Part shown: piece by piece, positions 51,366 to 60,782 of the stretch
Layout of the letters: the number at the start of each line of letters is the position of its first letter
Numbering within the stretch: the first letter of the stretch is position 1
NCBI GenBank assembly: GCA_039810245.1
Contig: JBDHWQ010000007.1
Span: 62,001 to 126,000 of the forward strand
Length of the DNA stretch: 64,000 bases
Direction: 5' to 3'
Origin: CALDSL01 sp039810245
GTDB lineage: Bacteria; Chloroflexota; Anaerolineae; Anaerolineales; Anaerolineaceae
Position numbers and translations under genes: made by a program
The notes under the pieces: model-generated
The model's database searches: none
The model's input: only the letters and a program-made list of their open reading frames with translations
Told to the model about the DNA's origin: nothing

Positions 51366-52829
51366 ATGCATGCATCAATCTCGTTACGACGATTGATCCA
51401 GGTTCTCCTGGCGACAGCCGCGCTACTCTTGTTGGCGGCGTGTACCACTGCACCTGCTGATTCTCAATCCACGCTGCCCCCGGGCGCCTACCCCGTAGAC
51501 CCCGTTTTCCGAGAGTTTTATCATATGCTTGGCGGACAGGCCGTGCTGGGCTATGCGATTTCTCCTGCCAGCGGGTCTGCGCCGCTGTGCCAGTTTACGA
51601 CCGCGGTGCAGATGTGCTATGATCCCGGCGCGCCCGATTCGGCGCGCTTTTTGCTGCGCCCGCTGGGGGTAGATCTGGTGGAAGCTGAGCCGCCGGACTT
51701 ACTGCCCGAGAGCGGCGGCAAGCAGGTGGACGGCTACCAGATTTACGATGAATTCGTATCGCTGTACGAGCGCTTGAAAGGCGCGCGATATGCCGGCCGC
51801 CCGCTGACCAAGGTGCGCATCAACTACCAGCAGCAGCGCATAGAGCAGTACTTTGAAAACGTTGGTTTTTATCGCAGCCTGGATACGCCCGCCGGCAAGG
51901 TAAAACTGGTGGCCTACGGCGCGGCAGTGTGCCGCGAGGTGTGCGCATACCAGCCGGCTGAAGAAGGCGTGATGATTGGCGGGCAGGCCCCGGTTGAGCA
52001 GATATTTTCGCGCCAGATCCTGCGCATGGGTGGCGCGGGCGTGTTTGGCCAGCCGCTGACCCAACCCTACCGCGCCGTGGACGGCAGCCTGGAGCAAGTG
52101 TACGAAAAAGTGGTGCTCTATGCCCCCGGCGGCGTGCCGAACAACATGCGCCTGCGCCCGGCGCCGATCATCCTGGGCACGGCGTTTTCGCTGCCCGGCC
52201 CGCGCATCAACGACACGCGCATGGTTTTCTACCCCGTGCAGGGCGACCAGGGCTACAACGTCCCCACGATTTTTGACCGGTTCATCGCGCGCCACGGCGG
52301 CGCGGAAATCTCGGGCCAGCCAATCTCGGAAGTGATGCAGGTGCGCGCCTCGACCATCTACCGGCAGTGCTTCGAGAATTACTGCCTCGATTTCGACCCC
52401 GCCGCGCCCAAAGATTTGCAGGTGCAGCTCGCGCCACTGGGGCAGAGCTATATCGGCCAGCAAGGGGTGGGAGATGCCGCGGTGCGGCCCTTCCAATTTA
52501 CCCCTGAGACGGTGATCCTCAGCATCGGCGATTTGCAGCCGCAGATCCGCGCCGACGCCGAGCAGTCGATTATGATGATGGTGGTGCAGCGCAAAGACCA
52601 GCGCCCCATCCCCAACGTGCAGGGTGAGCTGACGGTATTCCTGCCCGGTGGGCAGACGTTCGTGGCGATTTTCCCACCCACGGACGCCAATGGTGTGTCC
52701 AGCGTGAGCGTGCCGGCCCAGCCGCAACTTGCCAACGGCACGCTGATCACCTACCAGGTGTGCGTGACGCCGGATGCCGGCCAGACCGTGTGCGTACCCG
52801 AGTCGTATCTGATCTGGAATAATCCGTAG
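51366..52829 (+). CDS. LGFP-like repeat lipoprotein with C-terminal Ig-like domain
   Basis: This 487-residue lipoprotein has the lipobox LLLAAC near residue 27. Several repeats of the LGYAISP / IEQYFENVGFY, FGQPLTQPYRAVDG / EQVYEKVVLY and ISGQPISEVMQ type line the middle. The last ~100 residues (QRPIPNVQGELTVFLPGGQTF, then DANGVSSVSVP) form an Ig/filamin-like domain as in the protein at 31328. Both look like members of one surface family. It probably anchors outside the membrane; ligand unknown. Confidence 0.75.
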   Translation: MHASISLRRLIQVLLATAALLLLAACTTAPADSQSTLPPGAYPVDPVFREFYHMLGGQAVLGYAISPASGSAPLCQFTTAVQMCYDPGAPDSARFLLRPLGVDLVEAEPPDLLPESGGKQVDGYQIYDEFVSLYERLKGARYAGRPLTKVRINYQQQRIEQYFENVGFYRSLDTPAGKVKLVAYGAAVCREVCAYQPAEEGVMIGGQAPVEQIFSRQILRMGGAGVFGQPLTQPYRAVDGSLEQVYEKVVLYAPGGVPNNMRLRPAPIILGTAFSLPGPRINDTRMVFYPVQGDQGYNVPTIFDRFIARHGGAEISGQPISEVMQVRASTIYRQCFENYCLDFDPAAPKDLQVQLAPLGQSYIGQQGVGDAAVRPFQFTPETVILSIGDLQPQIRADAEQSIMMMVVQRKDQRPIPNVQGELTVFLPGGQTFVAIFPPTDANGVSSVSVPAQPQLANGTLITYQVCVTPDAGQTVCVPESYLIWNNP

Positions 52830-52943
52830 GAGAATTTTCCGGTCAGGTAGTACTCTTTTACGGTTGGGGGACCTATCCCCACGGCCCCCTTCGCTCCCCG
52901 TTTCGAGGTGAGAAGAGGCCGGGGATGGTAGAGGTTCTTTCCT

Positions 52944-53948
52944 TTATGGCCGCGCCTGGGCCAACAGCGCAACGCGAGCGATGGGCGCGCCAGTGCTGTA
53001 GACGCTGACGGTAAATGCTGCCTGGCCGCCGGGGGGCAGCGGGGCGTCGGCTTCCCAGCGCCGCGCACCAACGATGTTGCCACCCGCGTCGTAGGCTACC
53101 GCCGCCACCCACGCCTGGCGCGCGTCCATGCCGCTGTCGCTCAAGCGCAGCACGCCGCTTGCCTGCGCGGACAAACCGCCATCAGCGATCTCCACCGCCG
53201 TCTCCGCCACCTGTGCGTCGAGGTAGCGGCCCTCGCCGGCCACCGGCATGGCGGTCAGCAGCTCGGCGCCGGCGCTGAAATCGGCCGGGACAGGCGCGGG
53301 GAAATAGGCCACCAGTGGCAGCTCGTCGCCGGGGGCCAGCCGGTCGAGCGGGGCCAGCGCAGTCTGCGAAAGGATCTGACCGCTGGCGCGGTCGGCCAGT
53401 CGTACCACCGCCGACAGGTTTTCCAGCGCCGCGCCGGTGGTGTTGCGCACCGGCAGGAAGCACCAGGCGCCGCCGTCGCGCGCCGTTGCGCAGCTCACCG
53501 GGCGCACTTCCAGCGGCACCGGCGTCAGCGTGGGGATGCCGGTGGGCTGGCCCGCGTCGGGTTTCGCGCCGGCGGGGATCAGCAGCACCGTGCCGATGCT
53601 CATCGCGCTGGGGTTGACGTTGGGGTTGGCGGCCATCAACTGCTCGAGGGTGATGCCGTAGCGGAAGGCGATGCCGCCCATGTCTTCGCCGCGCGCCACG
53701 CTGTGCTGGCGCGGGGTGGGGCTGGGCGAGGGCAGCGGCGTGGCCGTGCCGGGTGGCGTGGGGGTGGCGCTGGGGCGCGGCGTGGCGCTGGCGTAGGGGG
53801 TGAAGGCAGCCATGTTCCCGGCATTTGGGGACAAGGTCCCGGGGTTTGGGGACGCGGCCGCGGCCTGTGTGGGCGCAGCGCCCTGCGCGCCGCAGGCGGA
53901 GAGCAGCACGGCAACCAGCAGGGCCAGGGGAGCGAATTTAAGACGCAT
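52944..53948 (-). CDS. LysM-domain lipoprotein
   Basis: This 334-residue lipoprotein starts at ATG 53948. The lipobox VLLSAC precedes a Pro/Thr/Ser linker. A LysM motif (about residues 80-125) reads HSVARGEDMGGIAFRYGITL and ends with GTVLLIPAG. The C-terminal half is beta-rich (SGVLRLSDSG, WVAAVAYDAGGNIVGARRWE) and unrecognised. LysM binds peptidoglycan or chitin-like polymers, so the protein is likely wall-associated. Its promoter is leaderless-type. Confidence 0.85.
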   Translation of the reverse strand: MRLKFAPLALLVAVLLSACGAQGAAPTQAAAASPNPGTLSPNAGNMAAFTPYASATPRPSATPTPPGTATPLPSPSPTPRQHSVARGEDMGGIAFRYGITLEQLMAANPNVNPSAMSIGTVLLIPAGAKPDAGQPTGIPTLTPVPLEVRPVSCATARDGGAWCFLPVRNTTGAALENLSAVVRLADRASGQILSQTALAPLDRLAPGDELPLVAYFPAPVPADFSAGAELLTAMPVAGEGRYLDAQVAETAVEIADGGLSAQASGVLRLSDSGMDARQAWVAAVAYDAGGNIVGARRWEADAPLPPGGQAAFTVSVYSTGAPIARVALLAQARP

Positions 53949-53954
53949 AGGCGC

Positions 53955-53984
53955 ATTATACTGTATCGTTTCCGGGCTATACAA
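53955..53984 (-). promoter_or_regulatory. Leaderless promoter of the LysM gene
   Basis: On the minus strand TTGTAT (53979-53984) and TATAAT (53955-53960) are 18 bp apart, and the -10 ends 6 nt before ATG 53948. Confidence 0.65.
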
Positions 53985-54019
53985 TCTTGCAAGGTAGCCA
54001 CGGACGGCGTGCCGCAATC

Positions 54020-54048
54020 TTGTTGCCATGTTTTTGCTATGCTACACT
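54020..54048 (+). promoter_or_regulatory. Leaderless promoter of the TPR gene
   Basis: TTGTTG (54020-54025) and TACACT (54043-54048) are 17 bp apart, and the -10 ends 6 nt before ATG 54055. Confidence 0.7.
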
Positions 54049-54054
54049 GGAAAT

Positions 54055-55854
54055 ATGGCCGCCGAAGAAACCCTCTACGCTGAAGTGCTGTCCGCCATCG
54101 ACTCGGGAGATAAGAACCGCGCTCGCGATCTACTCTCCCGCTTGCTGAAAACCAACTCCGAAAACCCGCGCTACTGGCTGTGGATGAGCACCGTGGTCGA
54201 AACGCCCAAAGAGCGCGTTTATTGCCTCAAAGAGGTGCTGCGCCGCGACCCGACCAACGAGACTGCGCGCCGCGGGCTGATCCTCAGCGCGGCGGCGACA
54301 GACGAGGCGATTACCGCTCCGGCTGCGCTGCCGCGCCGCAACTGGCAGGCCGCCCTGGCCGGCGAGACCCGTCCGGCGCGCCCCGCCTGGCAGACGGCCG
54401 TCACCGCCGGTGGCGCGGCGCTGCTGGTGCTGCTGGTGCTGTTGGGCATCTTTGGCGGGCGCATCTTCTCCGCCATTCGCGAGGCCGGCGTGGAGCGCCT
54501 GCCCACCGTAGATGTTGCCATGCTGGCGCTGGCCAGCCCAAGCGCGACTGAGCCGGCTAAAGCTGCCGCCACACAGGAAGGCAGCCCGCAGCCGCTATGG
54601 ATGCGCCTGGACTCCACCTATACGCCCACCCCGCTGGCGGTCAACACGCCGCACCCGCGCACCGAGGCTTACCGCTCGGCACTGCGCGCCTACGAGCGCG
54701 GCGAGTGGAGCGCGGCGCTTAACCTGTTCCAGCAGGTTGTCACCGCCGAGCCGGATGCAGTGGATGCGCTGTTTTACATGGGCGAGGTCACGCGCCTGGA
54801 TGGCAATCCGGCTGCCGCGCTGGAACTGTACCGCAAGGCCATCGCGCGCGACGCAAACTTTGCCCCGGCCTACCTGGGCGAATCCCGCGCGCTGCTGGCT
54901 GACAACCCCAAGGCGGTCAAGGATGCGCGCAAGTCGCTGGAGACCGCGCTGGAGCTCGACCCGAATTTGATCGATGTATACACCGAGCTTTCCGCGCTGC
55001 TAGTGAATCAGGGCGAGGCCCAGGCAGCGGTCGACTTGCTGGCCTCTGCGCCGCCCGCCGCGCTGGACAGCCCATTGTTCGTGCTGGCCCTGTCTCGCGC
55101 CGAACTGGCCGCCGGGCAATTCGAGGACGCCGCCGGTGACGCCGCGGAAGCGATCAAACTGGATGTCACCCTGCTGGCTGCTTACCGTACCCGGGCCGAA
55201 GCTTTAATCCAGGCCGGCGATGCGCGCGCCGCGCTGTCTCCGCTGCAGACGTACACTGCTTATGAGACCGAGGACTCGCAGTCGCTGGCGTGGTTGGGCA
55301 AGGCTTACCTGGCGAATGAGCAGCCCGGCAAGGCGCTGGATGCCTTCCAGCGCGCGCTGGCGCTGGATGATAGCCTGGCTGATGCTTATATCGAGCGCGG
55401 TCTGCTCTATTTGGAACAAGTGGACGGCGAGCGTGCCCTGGCCGATTTTGAGGCGGCTTACAAAGCGCTGCCGAAGTCGTTCCCCGCCGCGCTGGGGCTG
55501 GCGCGAGCGCAGTTCTTGCAGGATGAAGCCGGGTCGGCCTACATGCAGCTCAACCGCGCTGAAGGGCTGGCGAAAACCGACTCTGAGAAGGCGCAGCTAT
55601 ATTACTGGCGCGCGCTCTCCCTGGAACGCTTGCCCGACCAGACCGCGCAGATACGCTCTGCCGCCGTGCGTGATTGGGAGGCACTGCTGGCCCTGCCTGA
55701 GAAGAGCGCCCCGGCCGCATGGACGACCGAAGCGCAAAAGCACCTGGCCGCGCTGTACACCTCCACTATCACGCCCAAACCGGCCACTGCCACGCCCACA
55801 CCCAAAGCCACGCGCGCCCAGCAGAAGTCCGCCACGCCGACCCGCAAGCCGTGA
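54055..55854 (+). CDS. Membrane-anchored TPR protein
   Basis: This 599-residue protein has an N-terminal helical repeat region (LYAEVLSAIDSGDKNRARDLL), then one membrane helix near residues 115-135 (AALLVLLVLLGIFGGRIF). TPR repeats follow (YERGEWSAALNLFQQVVTAE, NPAAALELYRKAIARDANFA, PGKALDAFQRALALDDSLAD). The C-terminus is Thr/Pro/Lys-rich. It is probably a bitopic scaffold with large domains on the outer side. It precedes the PBP-like gene by 61 bp, so a shared wall-related task is possible. Confidence 0.85.
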   Translation: MAAEETLYAEVLSAIDSGDKNRARDLLSRLLKTNSENPRYWLWMSTVVETPKERVYCLKEVLRRDPTNETARRGLILSAAATDEAITAPAALPRRNWQAALAGETRPARPAWQTAVTAGGAALLVLLVLLGIFGGRIFSAIREAGVERLPTVDVAMLALASPSATEPAKAAATQEGSPQPLWMRLDSTYTPTPLAVNTPHPRTEAYRSALRAYERGEWSAALNLFQQVVTAEPDAVDALFYMGEVTRLDGNPAAALELYRKAIARDANFAPAYLGESRALLADNPKAVKDARKSLETALELDPNLIDVYTELSALLVNQGEAQAAVDLLASAPPAALDSPLFVLALSRAELAAGQFEDAAGDAAEAIKLDVTLLAAYRTRAEALIQAGDARAALSPLQTYTAYETEDSQSLAWLGKAYLANEQPGKALDAFQRALALDDSLADAYIERGLLYLEQVDGERALADFEAAYKALPKSFPAALGLARAQFLQDEAGSAYMQLNRAEGLAKTDSEKAQLYYWRALSLERLPDQTAQIRSAAVRDWEALLALPEKSAPAAWTTEAQKHLAALYTSTITPKPATATPTPKATRAQQKSATPTRKP

Positions 55855-55915
55855 GCGCGGTTTTCCATTACAATATCCACAGCCGGTAGGTAATGGCCGG
55901 CTTCCGGATAGAATT

Positions 55916-58747
55916 ATGACTGGAAACCCCTCGCGTACAAAAAGCATGCACAAGCAGCAGCAGGTGATGCTGGCGCGTCGCGGCCGGCAGGCGCATGCGC
56001 GCCCGGCGCGCGGCGCGGCCTGGCTGGTGGTGGCCGGGGCGTTGGCCGCGCTGGCGCTGCTGGCCGCCGGGCTGTGGTGGGCCAACCTCACCGCCGGGCT
56101 GCCGTCCATCGAGCGTCTGCCGGCGCTGCTGGAGGCCGGCCGCGGCATGTACCTGCAGCCCACGCGCTTCTACGACCGTGAAGGGCAGGCCGAGCTGTAC
56201 GCGCTGGAAAACCCCGGTATCCCGCGCCGCTACCTGTGGGTGGACCCGGCCAACGCCGACCACTTTTCACCGCTGCTGGTGCAGGTGACGCTTTCCGCCG
56301 CCGACCCGTCCTTCTGGGGTCACCCGGGCAGCACCTTTGCCAGCCTGCTGCGGCCGCAACCGGTGACGCTGGCCGAGCGTCTGGCCTACGCCATGCTGCT
56401 GGACGATGAGCCGGCCGGTGGGCGGCGCGCCCTGCGCGCGCGGCTGCTGGCGCTGCAGATCACGCGCCATTACGGCCGCGCGCAGGTGCTGGAGTGGTAT
56501 CTGAACAGCGCCAGCTACGGTCACCTGGCCTATGGCGCGGAGAGCGCGGCGCAGCTTTACCTGGGTAAATCCGCGTCGCATCTCAGCCTGGGCGAAGCCG
56601 CGCTGCTGGTGGCGGCGCAGCAGTCGCCGGCGCTCAATCCGCTGGACGCGCCCAAGGCAGCGCTGGAGAACCAGCGCGCCGTGCTGGATGGCCTGCTGGA
56701 ACTCGGCTTTATCAGCCAGAATGATTACCTGGCCGCGCGCGCCGAGCCGCTGCAATTGCGCGCCGGCGACGCTCCGGTTGAGCCGCAGAGCGCTTTTCTG
56801 CGGCTGGCGCTGGCCGAAGTGTCGCAGCGCTTTGGGCAGGAGCGCGTGGAGCGCGGCGGGCTGCGGGTGATCACCACGCTGGACGCCAACCTGCAGCAGG
56901 AAGTGGACTGCGCCGCGCGCGCGCAATTGGCGCGCATGGCCGGGGCTGCGGCCGTACCCCGCGCCGACGGTCGCGCCTGCGAGGCGGCCCGGCTGCTGCC
57001 CCCGCTGCCGCCCGCGCGCGGTGAACTGGGCGGCGAAACTACGGCCGGCGCGCTGGTGCTGGATATATCCAGCGGCGAGGTGCTGGCTTATGCCGGCGGC
57101 GCGGAGCTGTCAGCCAGCCAGCCCGGCTCGCTGCTCACCCCGTTTGTGGCGCTGAGCGCCTTTGCGCGCGGCCTGGGACCGGCTTCATTGGTGTGGGACC
57201 TGCCGGCCGGCGAGCAGCCCGCCGCGCTGACCGCGCCCGCCACCTTTCACGGCCCTGAACGGCTGCGCACCGCGCTTCTGCACGACGACCTGGCGCCGTT
57301 TGCGCGCCTGCTGGAACAACTTGGCCCGCAGACTACCTGGGGGCAGGCCGGACTGTTGGGTCTGCGCGGGCTGGAGCGACCGGCGGGCGACCTGCCGCTG
57401 CTGTATGCCGGCGGCGATGTTGCGCCGCTTTCACTGGCGCAGGCGTATGCTACCTTTGCCGCACTGGGCCGGCAGACCGGCGAGCCGGCGCCGGATGGCA
57501 GCCTGAAACCGGTGCTGGTGCGCGCGGTACAGGCGCTGGATGGCACGCTGCTCCAGGCCGCGCCGAATGCGCAAAGCGTAAACGTGCTGGCCCCCGAGCT
57601 GGCGTACCTGGTGCATGACGTGCTGCGCGACGCGGCCGACCCCGCGCTGGCGCCTACGCTTGCGCTGGCGATCGACCGCCCGGCCGCGGCCAAAACCGGA
57701 CAGGCGGACGGCGGCGCGCAGGCCTGGACGGTGGGCTATACTCCGCAGCGGCTGGCGCTGGCCTGGCTGCGCGCCGGTGACGGCGGCGCCGCGCTCGACC
57801 CGGCGCTTGCCGCCGGGCTGTGGCGCGCGGTGCTGTTAACTGCTGCGCGCGACCTGCCGCCCCAGGATTGGAGCGTCCCGAGCGACGTGGTCACGCGCGA
57901 TGTGTGCGACCCCTCGGGGCTGCTGCCCACCGCCGACTGCCCCAACGTGGTCAGCGAAGTGTTTGCCAGTGGCAGCGAGCCGCAAACCGCTGACACGCTC
58001 TACCGCCGCGTGCAGATCAACCGCGAGACTGGCCGGCTGGCGACAGTCTTTACCCCGCCCGGGCTGGTGGATGAGCAGGTGTTCCTTGTAGCGCCGCCCG
58101 AAGCGCGCGCCTGGGTCGAGAGCGCCGGGCTGCCACAGCCGCCCGAAGATTACGACGCCATCCAGCCAGAAGCCCCGCTGGCGGATGCCAACATCCAGCA
58201 GCCGCGGCTGTTCGCCAGCCTGCGCGGCCGGGTGGAAATTCGCGGCACGGCAGCCGGGGATGATTTTGTCTCCTACCGCGTGCAGGCCGGGCAGGGGCTA
58301 AACCCGCGCGCCTGGCTGCCGGTAGGCGAAGAGCAGGCGGCGCCGGTTGAGAATGGCGTGCTGGCCGCGTGGGACACCGTTGGGCTGGACGGGCTGTGGG
58401 CGCTGCGCCTGCAGGTGGAGCGCTCCGGCAACCGGCTGAACACAGCCGTAATCCAGGTGACGGTGGACAATGCCCCGCCATCGGTGCGCGTGGTGTACCC
58501 GATTCAGGGTGGCACAGCGCTGTCCTCAAGGCAGGGCACGGTGACGCTGCAGGTGCAGGCGGACGATAACATGGGCGTGGCGCGCGTGGAATGGCGCATG
58601 GACGGCCGCCTGGTGGGTGAGCGATTCACCCCGCCCTTCACCCTGCCCTGGGCGGCCACGCGCGGCCGCCACACGCTGCAGGTCACGGTCGAAGACGAGG
58701 CCGGGAACCGGGTGCAGAGCGAAGAGATCGTCTTTGAAACACACTAG
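55916..58747 (+). CDS. Class A penicillin-binding-protein-like protein with lost catalytic residues
   Basis: From ATG 55916 the product has 943 residues. It has one membrane anchor (about 34-56), then a GT51-like domain. The expected ED-x-x-F-x-x-H-x-G reads AADPSFWGHPG, so the catalytic Glu is Ala129; the second region VLEWYLNSASYGHLAYG is kept. In the transpeptidase-like domain the SxxK motif reads SLLT (405-408), the SxN region reads HDD (456-458), and KTG (593-595) remains. The C-terminus has Ig-like modules. This looks like a pseudo-enzyme or structural PBP. Active PBPs must lie elsewhere. Confidence 0.85.
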   Translation: MTGNPSRTKSMHKQQQVMLARRGRQAHARPARGAAWLVVAGALAALALLAAGLWWANLTAGLPSIERLPALLEAGRGMYLQPTRFYDREGQAELYALENPGIPRRYLWVDPANADHFSPLLVQVTLSAADPSFWGHPGSTFASLLRPQPVTLAERLAYAMLLDDEPAGGRRALRARLLALQITRHYGRAQVLEWYLNSASYGHLAYGAESAAQLYLGKSASHLSLGEAALLVAAQQSPALNPLDAPKAALENQRAVLDGLLELGFISQNDYLAARAEPLQLRAGDAPVEPQSAFLRLALAEVSQRFGQERVERGGLRVITTLDANLQQEVDCAARAQLARMAGAAAVPRADGRACEAARLLPPLPPARGELGGETTAGALVLDISSGEVLAYAGGAELSASQPGSLLTPFVALSAFARGLGPASLVWDLPAGEQPAALTAPATFHGPERLRTALLHDDLAPFARLLEQLGPQTTWGQAGLLGLRGLERPAGDLPLLYAGGDVAPLSLAQAYATFAALGRQTGEPAPDGSLKPVLVRAVQALDGTLLQAAPNAQSVNVLAPELAYLVHDVLRDAADPALAPTLALAIDRPAAAKTGQADGGAQAWTVGYTPQRLALAWLRAGDGGAALDPALAAGLWRAVLLTAARDLPPQDWSVPSDVVTRDVCDPSGLLPTADCPNVVSEVFASGSEPQTADTLYRRVQINRETGRLATVFTPPGLVDEQVFLVAPPEARAWVESAGLPQPPEDYDAIQPEAPLADANIQQPRLFASLRGRVEIRGTAAGDDFVSYRVQAGQGLNPRAWLPVGEEQAAPVENGVLAAWDTVGLDGLWALRLQVERSGNRLNTAVIQVTVDNAPPSVRVVYPIQGGTALSSRQGTVTLQVQADDNMGVARVEWRMDGRLVGERFTPPFTLPWAATRGRHTLQVTVEDEAGNRVQSEEIVFETH

Positions 58748-58779
58748 CCCGCGCGAAGCGCGGGCTAGTGTGTTTCAAA
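58733..58779. terminator. Bidirectional terminator overlapping the PBP-like stop codon
   Basis: A 22-bp perfect stem (58733-58754 with 58758-58779) around a GAA loop, with AGCCCGCGC in the left arm. It includes the stop codon at 58745-58747 and separates two convergent genes. Confidence 0.85.
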
Positions 58780-58791
58780 GATTGTTTTGTG

Positions 58792-59526
58792 CTAATCCAA
58801 AATCAGCTTATCTCTACGGAAGCGGCGCGTGGCGGCTGCCAGCAGGGCGATATCCGCGATGACCAGCAGGCCGAGGCCGCCGGCGGCAAGCTGGCGCAGG
58901 TTGAGTTGTGACAGCGCCTGGAACAGCGGCCGGGAGATGCTGTCTGGCAGTAACTGCAGCACCAGCGGCAGCATCCACACCGCCAGGAAGGCCAGGCTCA
59001 TTTTCTGGTAGGCCTGGCGTGTGGTGGCCGAGCGCAGCGATACCAGCACACCGATACTGCTGATCAGCAGCGCGGCCAGCAGGCTGAGCGCCACCGCTCC
59101 GGCGAAGATGTTGAGCGGGTAGAACTTGAGACCCCCGCCAGGGTAAGCGATATTGACCGTGACAGCGCCAATCAGGATGGCCAGCACCGCCATGCCCCAG
59201 CCATACAGCACCGCCGCACTGATCTTGCCAAACAGGATCGCCCGGTCAGGCAGGCGGCTGGCAAGCAGCGTTTCCAGTGTGTGGCGCTCGCGCTCGCCGG
59301 CGAACGAATCGGCCACAATTCCCATCACCAGGAACAGCGGCAGCCACGACCAGGTGAGGATGCCGGTAGGGTTGGTGAGCCACAGCGCGCCCATTTGCAG
59401 TGGGAAGACAACGCCGGCCAGCCCCAGCAGGATCGCCAGGTTGATGAGGGTGCTGCGCACGCTGCCGCGCAGCAGGAAAATCTCTTTGAACTCTTTGCCC
59501 ATCACGGTCAGGATGTCGGTGATCAT
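58792..59526 (-). CDS. ABC-2 type transporter permease
   Basis: This 244-residue permease has about six membrane helices: GLAGVVFPLQMGALWL, WSWLPLFLVMGIVADSF, and AVALSLLAALLISSIGVLV. The cytoplasmic motif FAGERERHTLETLLASRLPDR is typical of NatB/ABC-2 exporters. It overlaps the ATPase gene by 4 bp and would pair with it as an exporter. The cargo is unknown. Confidence 0.9.
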   Translation of the reverse strand: MITDILTVMGKEFKEIFLLRGSVRSTLINLAILLGLAGVVFPLQMGALWLTNPTGILTWSWLPLFLVMGIVADSFAGERERHTLETLLASRLPDRAILFGKISAAVLYGWGMAVLAILIGAVTVNIAYPGGGLKFYPLNIFAGAVALSLLAALLISSIGVLVSLRSATTRQAYQKMSLAFLAVWMLPLVLQLLPDSISRPLFQALSQLNLRQLAAGGLGLLVIADIALLAAATRRFRRDKLILD

Positions 59527-60449
59527 TTCTCTTCCTCTACCAGGTCTAAGAATGCTTCTTCCAGGCTGGCGCGGCCCTTGCGCACCTCATCCAGCAGCGC
59601 GCCGTGCTGGATCAGCGTGGCCACGATTGGGGCGCTGTCGGCTTCGGGGCGCAGGTTGATCGTCAGGCCGCCGTTAGCGCGCTCCACGCCGGTCACGTCC
59701 GGGTAGGCGCGCAGCGCGTCCAGCGTGGCCTCGCTGATGTTGCGCCCCACCACTTCGACGCGGTTGGCGTGCTCGCCGCGCAGGCTCTGCGGTGAGCCGA
59801 CCGCCAGCAGCCGCCCCTGGCGGATGACCGCCACCTGGCTGCACAATTTTTCCGCTTCGGGGAGGTTATGCGTGGTAAGGAACACCGTCACCCCCTGGCG
59901 GCTGACCAGCGTTTGCAGGTCGTCGCGCAGCGCCGCCGCGGCCACCGGGTCCAGCCCGGCGGTAGGCTCATCCAGAAATACCAGCTTAGGATGATGGAAC
60001 AGGGCACGCGCCACGGCCAGCTTTTGCTTCATACCGCGGCTCCAGCCGTTGACAATTTCCTTGCGCCGTTCCCACAGGCCAAACCCATCCAGCAGTTCCC
60101 TGGCGCGTGCCTGGCGCTCAGCGGCGCTCATGCGCCACGCGCGGCCGTAAAATTCCAGGTTATCCTCGGCGGTCAGGCGCTCATACAGCCCGGTGTGCTC
60201 CAGCAGCGCGCCGCACTGCTCGCGGATGCGCGCGCCGCCCGTGCGCGTGTCTTCACCAAACACTTCGGCGCGCCCGGCCGATGGTTCGAGCAGGCCCAAC
60301 AGCAGGCGGATGGTGGTGGTCTTACCCGCGCCGTTCGGGCCGAGGAAGCCGAAGGCAATCCCGGCCGGTACGTCGAAACTGATCCCGTCCACGGCGCGCA
60401 CGCTGCCAAAGTGGCGTGCCAGGTCCTGGGTGCGGATGACAGGGTTCAT
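59523..60449 (-). CDS. ABC transporter ATP-binding protein
   Basis: This 308-residue ATPase has Walker A GPNGAGKTT, a signature-like region NGWSRGMKQKLAVARAL, Walker B LVFLDEPTAGLDP, and a switch His in FLTTHNLPEAEKL. The C-terminal extension (about 225-308) is common in ABC-2/NatA-type drug or lipid exporters. It is coupled to the permease downstream and lies 3 bp after the winged-helix regulator gene. Confidence 0.95.
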   Translation of the reverse strand: MNPVIRTQDLARHFGSVRAVDGISFDVPAGIAFGFLGPNGAGKTTTIRLLLGLLEPSAGRAEVFGEDTRTGGARIREQCGALLEHTGLYERLTAEDNLEFYGRAWRMSAAERQARARELLDGFGLWERRKEIVNGWSRGMKQKLAVARALFHHPKLVFLDEPTAGLDPVAAAALRDDLQTLVSRQGVTVFLTTHNLPEAEKLCSQVAVIRQGRLLAVGSPQSLRGEHANRVEVVGRNISEATLDALRAYPDVTGVERANGGLTINLRPEADSAPIVATLIQHGALLDEVRKGRASLEEAFLDLVEEEK

Positions 60450-60452
60450 GTA

Positions 60453-60782
60453 TTACTCCTTAGGGAAACTTTGAATGATCTGGCGGAGCTTTTCGCGGTA
60501 AGCCTGGAACGCGGCCCGCCCTTGCGGGGTGAGACGCAGCAGTGTCTGCGGCACTTTACCGCGAAAGCTCTTATCGATATCGACGTAGCCCGCCTCTTCC
60601 AGTTTACTCAGATGCGCCGAGAGATTGCCCTTGGTCAGCCCGGTCTCGCGCAGCAGGTAAACGAAGTCAGCGCTTTCGACGGCGTACAGGATGGTGACGA
60701 TTAACATGCGCGCCGGCTCGTGGATCAACCGGTCGACGCTGCTGATGCCGTGGCGGTCGGGGGCGGGATTGGGCGCGGTCAT
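60453..60782 (-). CDS. Winged-helix transcriptional regulator (HTH_34/ArsR-like)
   Basis: This 109-residue regulator starts at ATG 60782, overlapping the upstream membrane-protein stop by ATGA. VYLLRETGLTKGNLSAHLSKLEEAGYVDIDK is the DNA-binding helix-turn-helix with wing. It has the size and pattern of HTH_34 single-domain regulators that control ABC exporters. The 31-bp palindrome at the operon's own promoter is its probable target. Confidence 0.88.
   Translation of the reverse strand: MTAPNPAPDRHGISSVDRLIHEPARMLIVTILYAVESADFVYLLRETGLTKGNLSAHLSKLEEAGYVDIDKSFRGKVPQTLLRLTPQGRAAFQAYREKLRQIIQSFPKE

Noticed and set aside
55220..55915. Upstream extension of the PBP-like frame into the TPR gene
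   Set aside because: The extension overlaps the end of a good TPR protein in another frame and has Arg/Trp-rich shadow composition; the start at 55916 with a membrane anchor is better.
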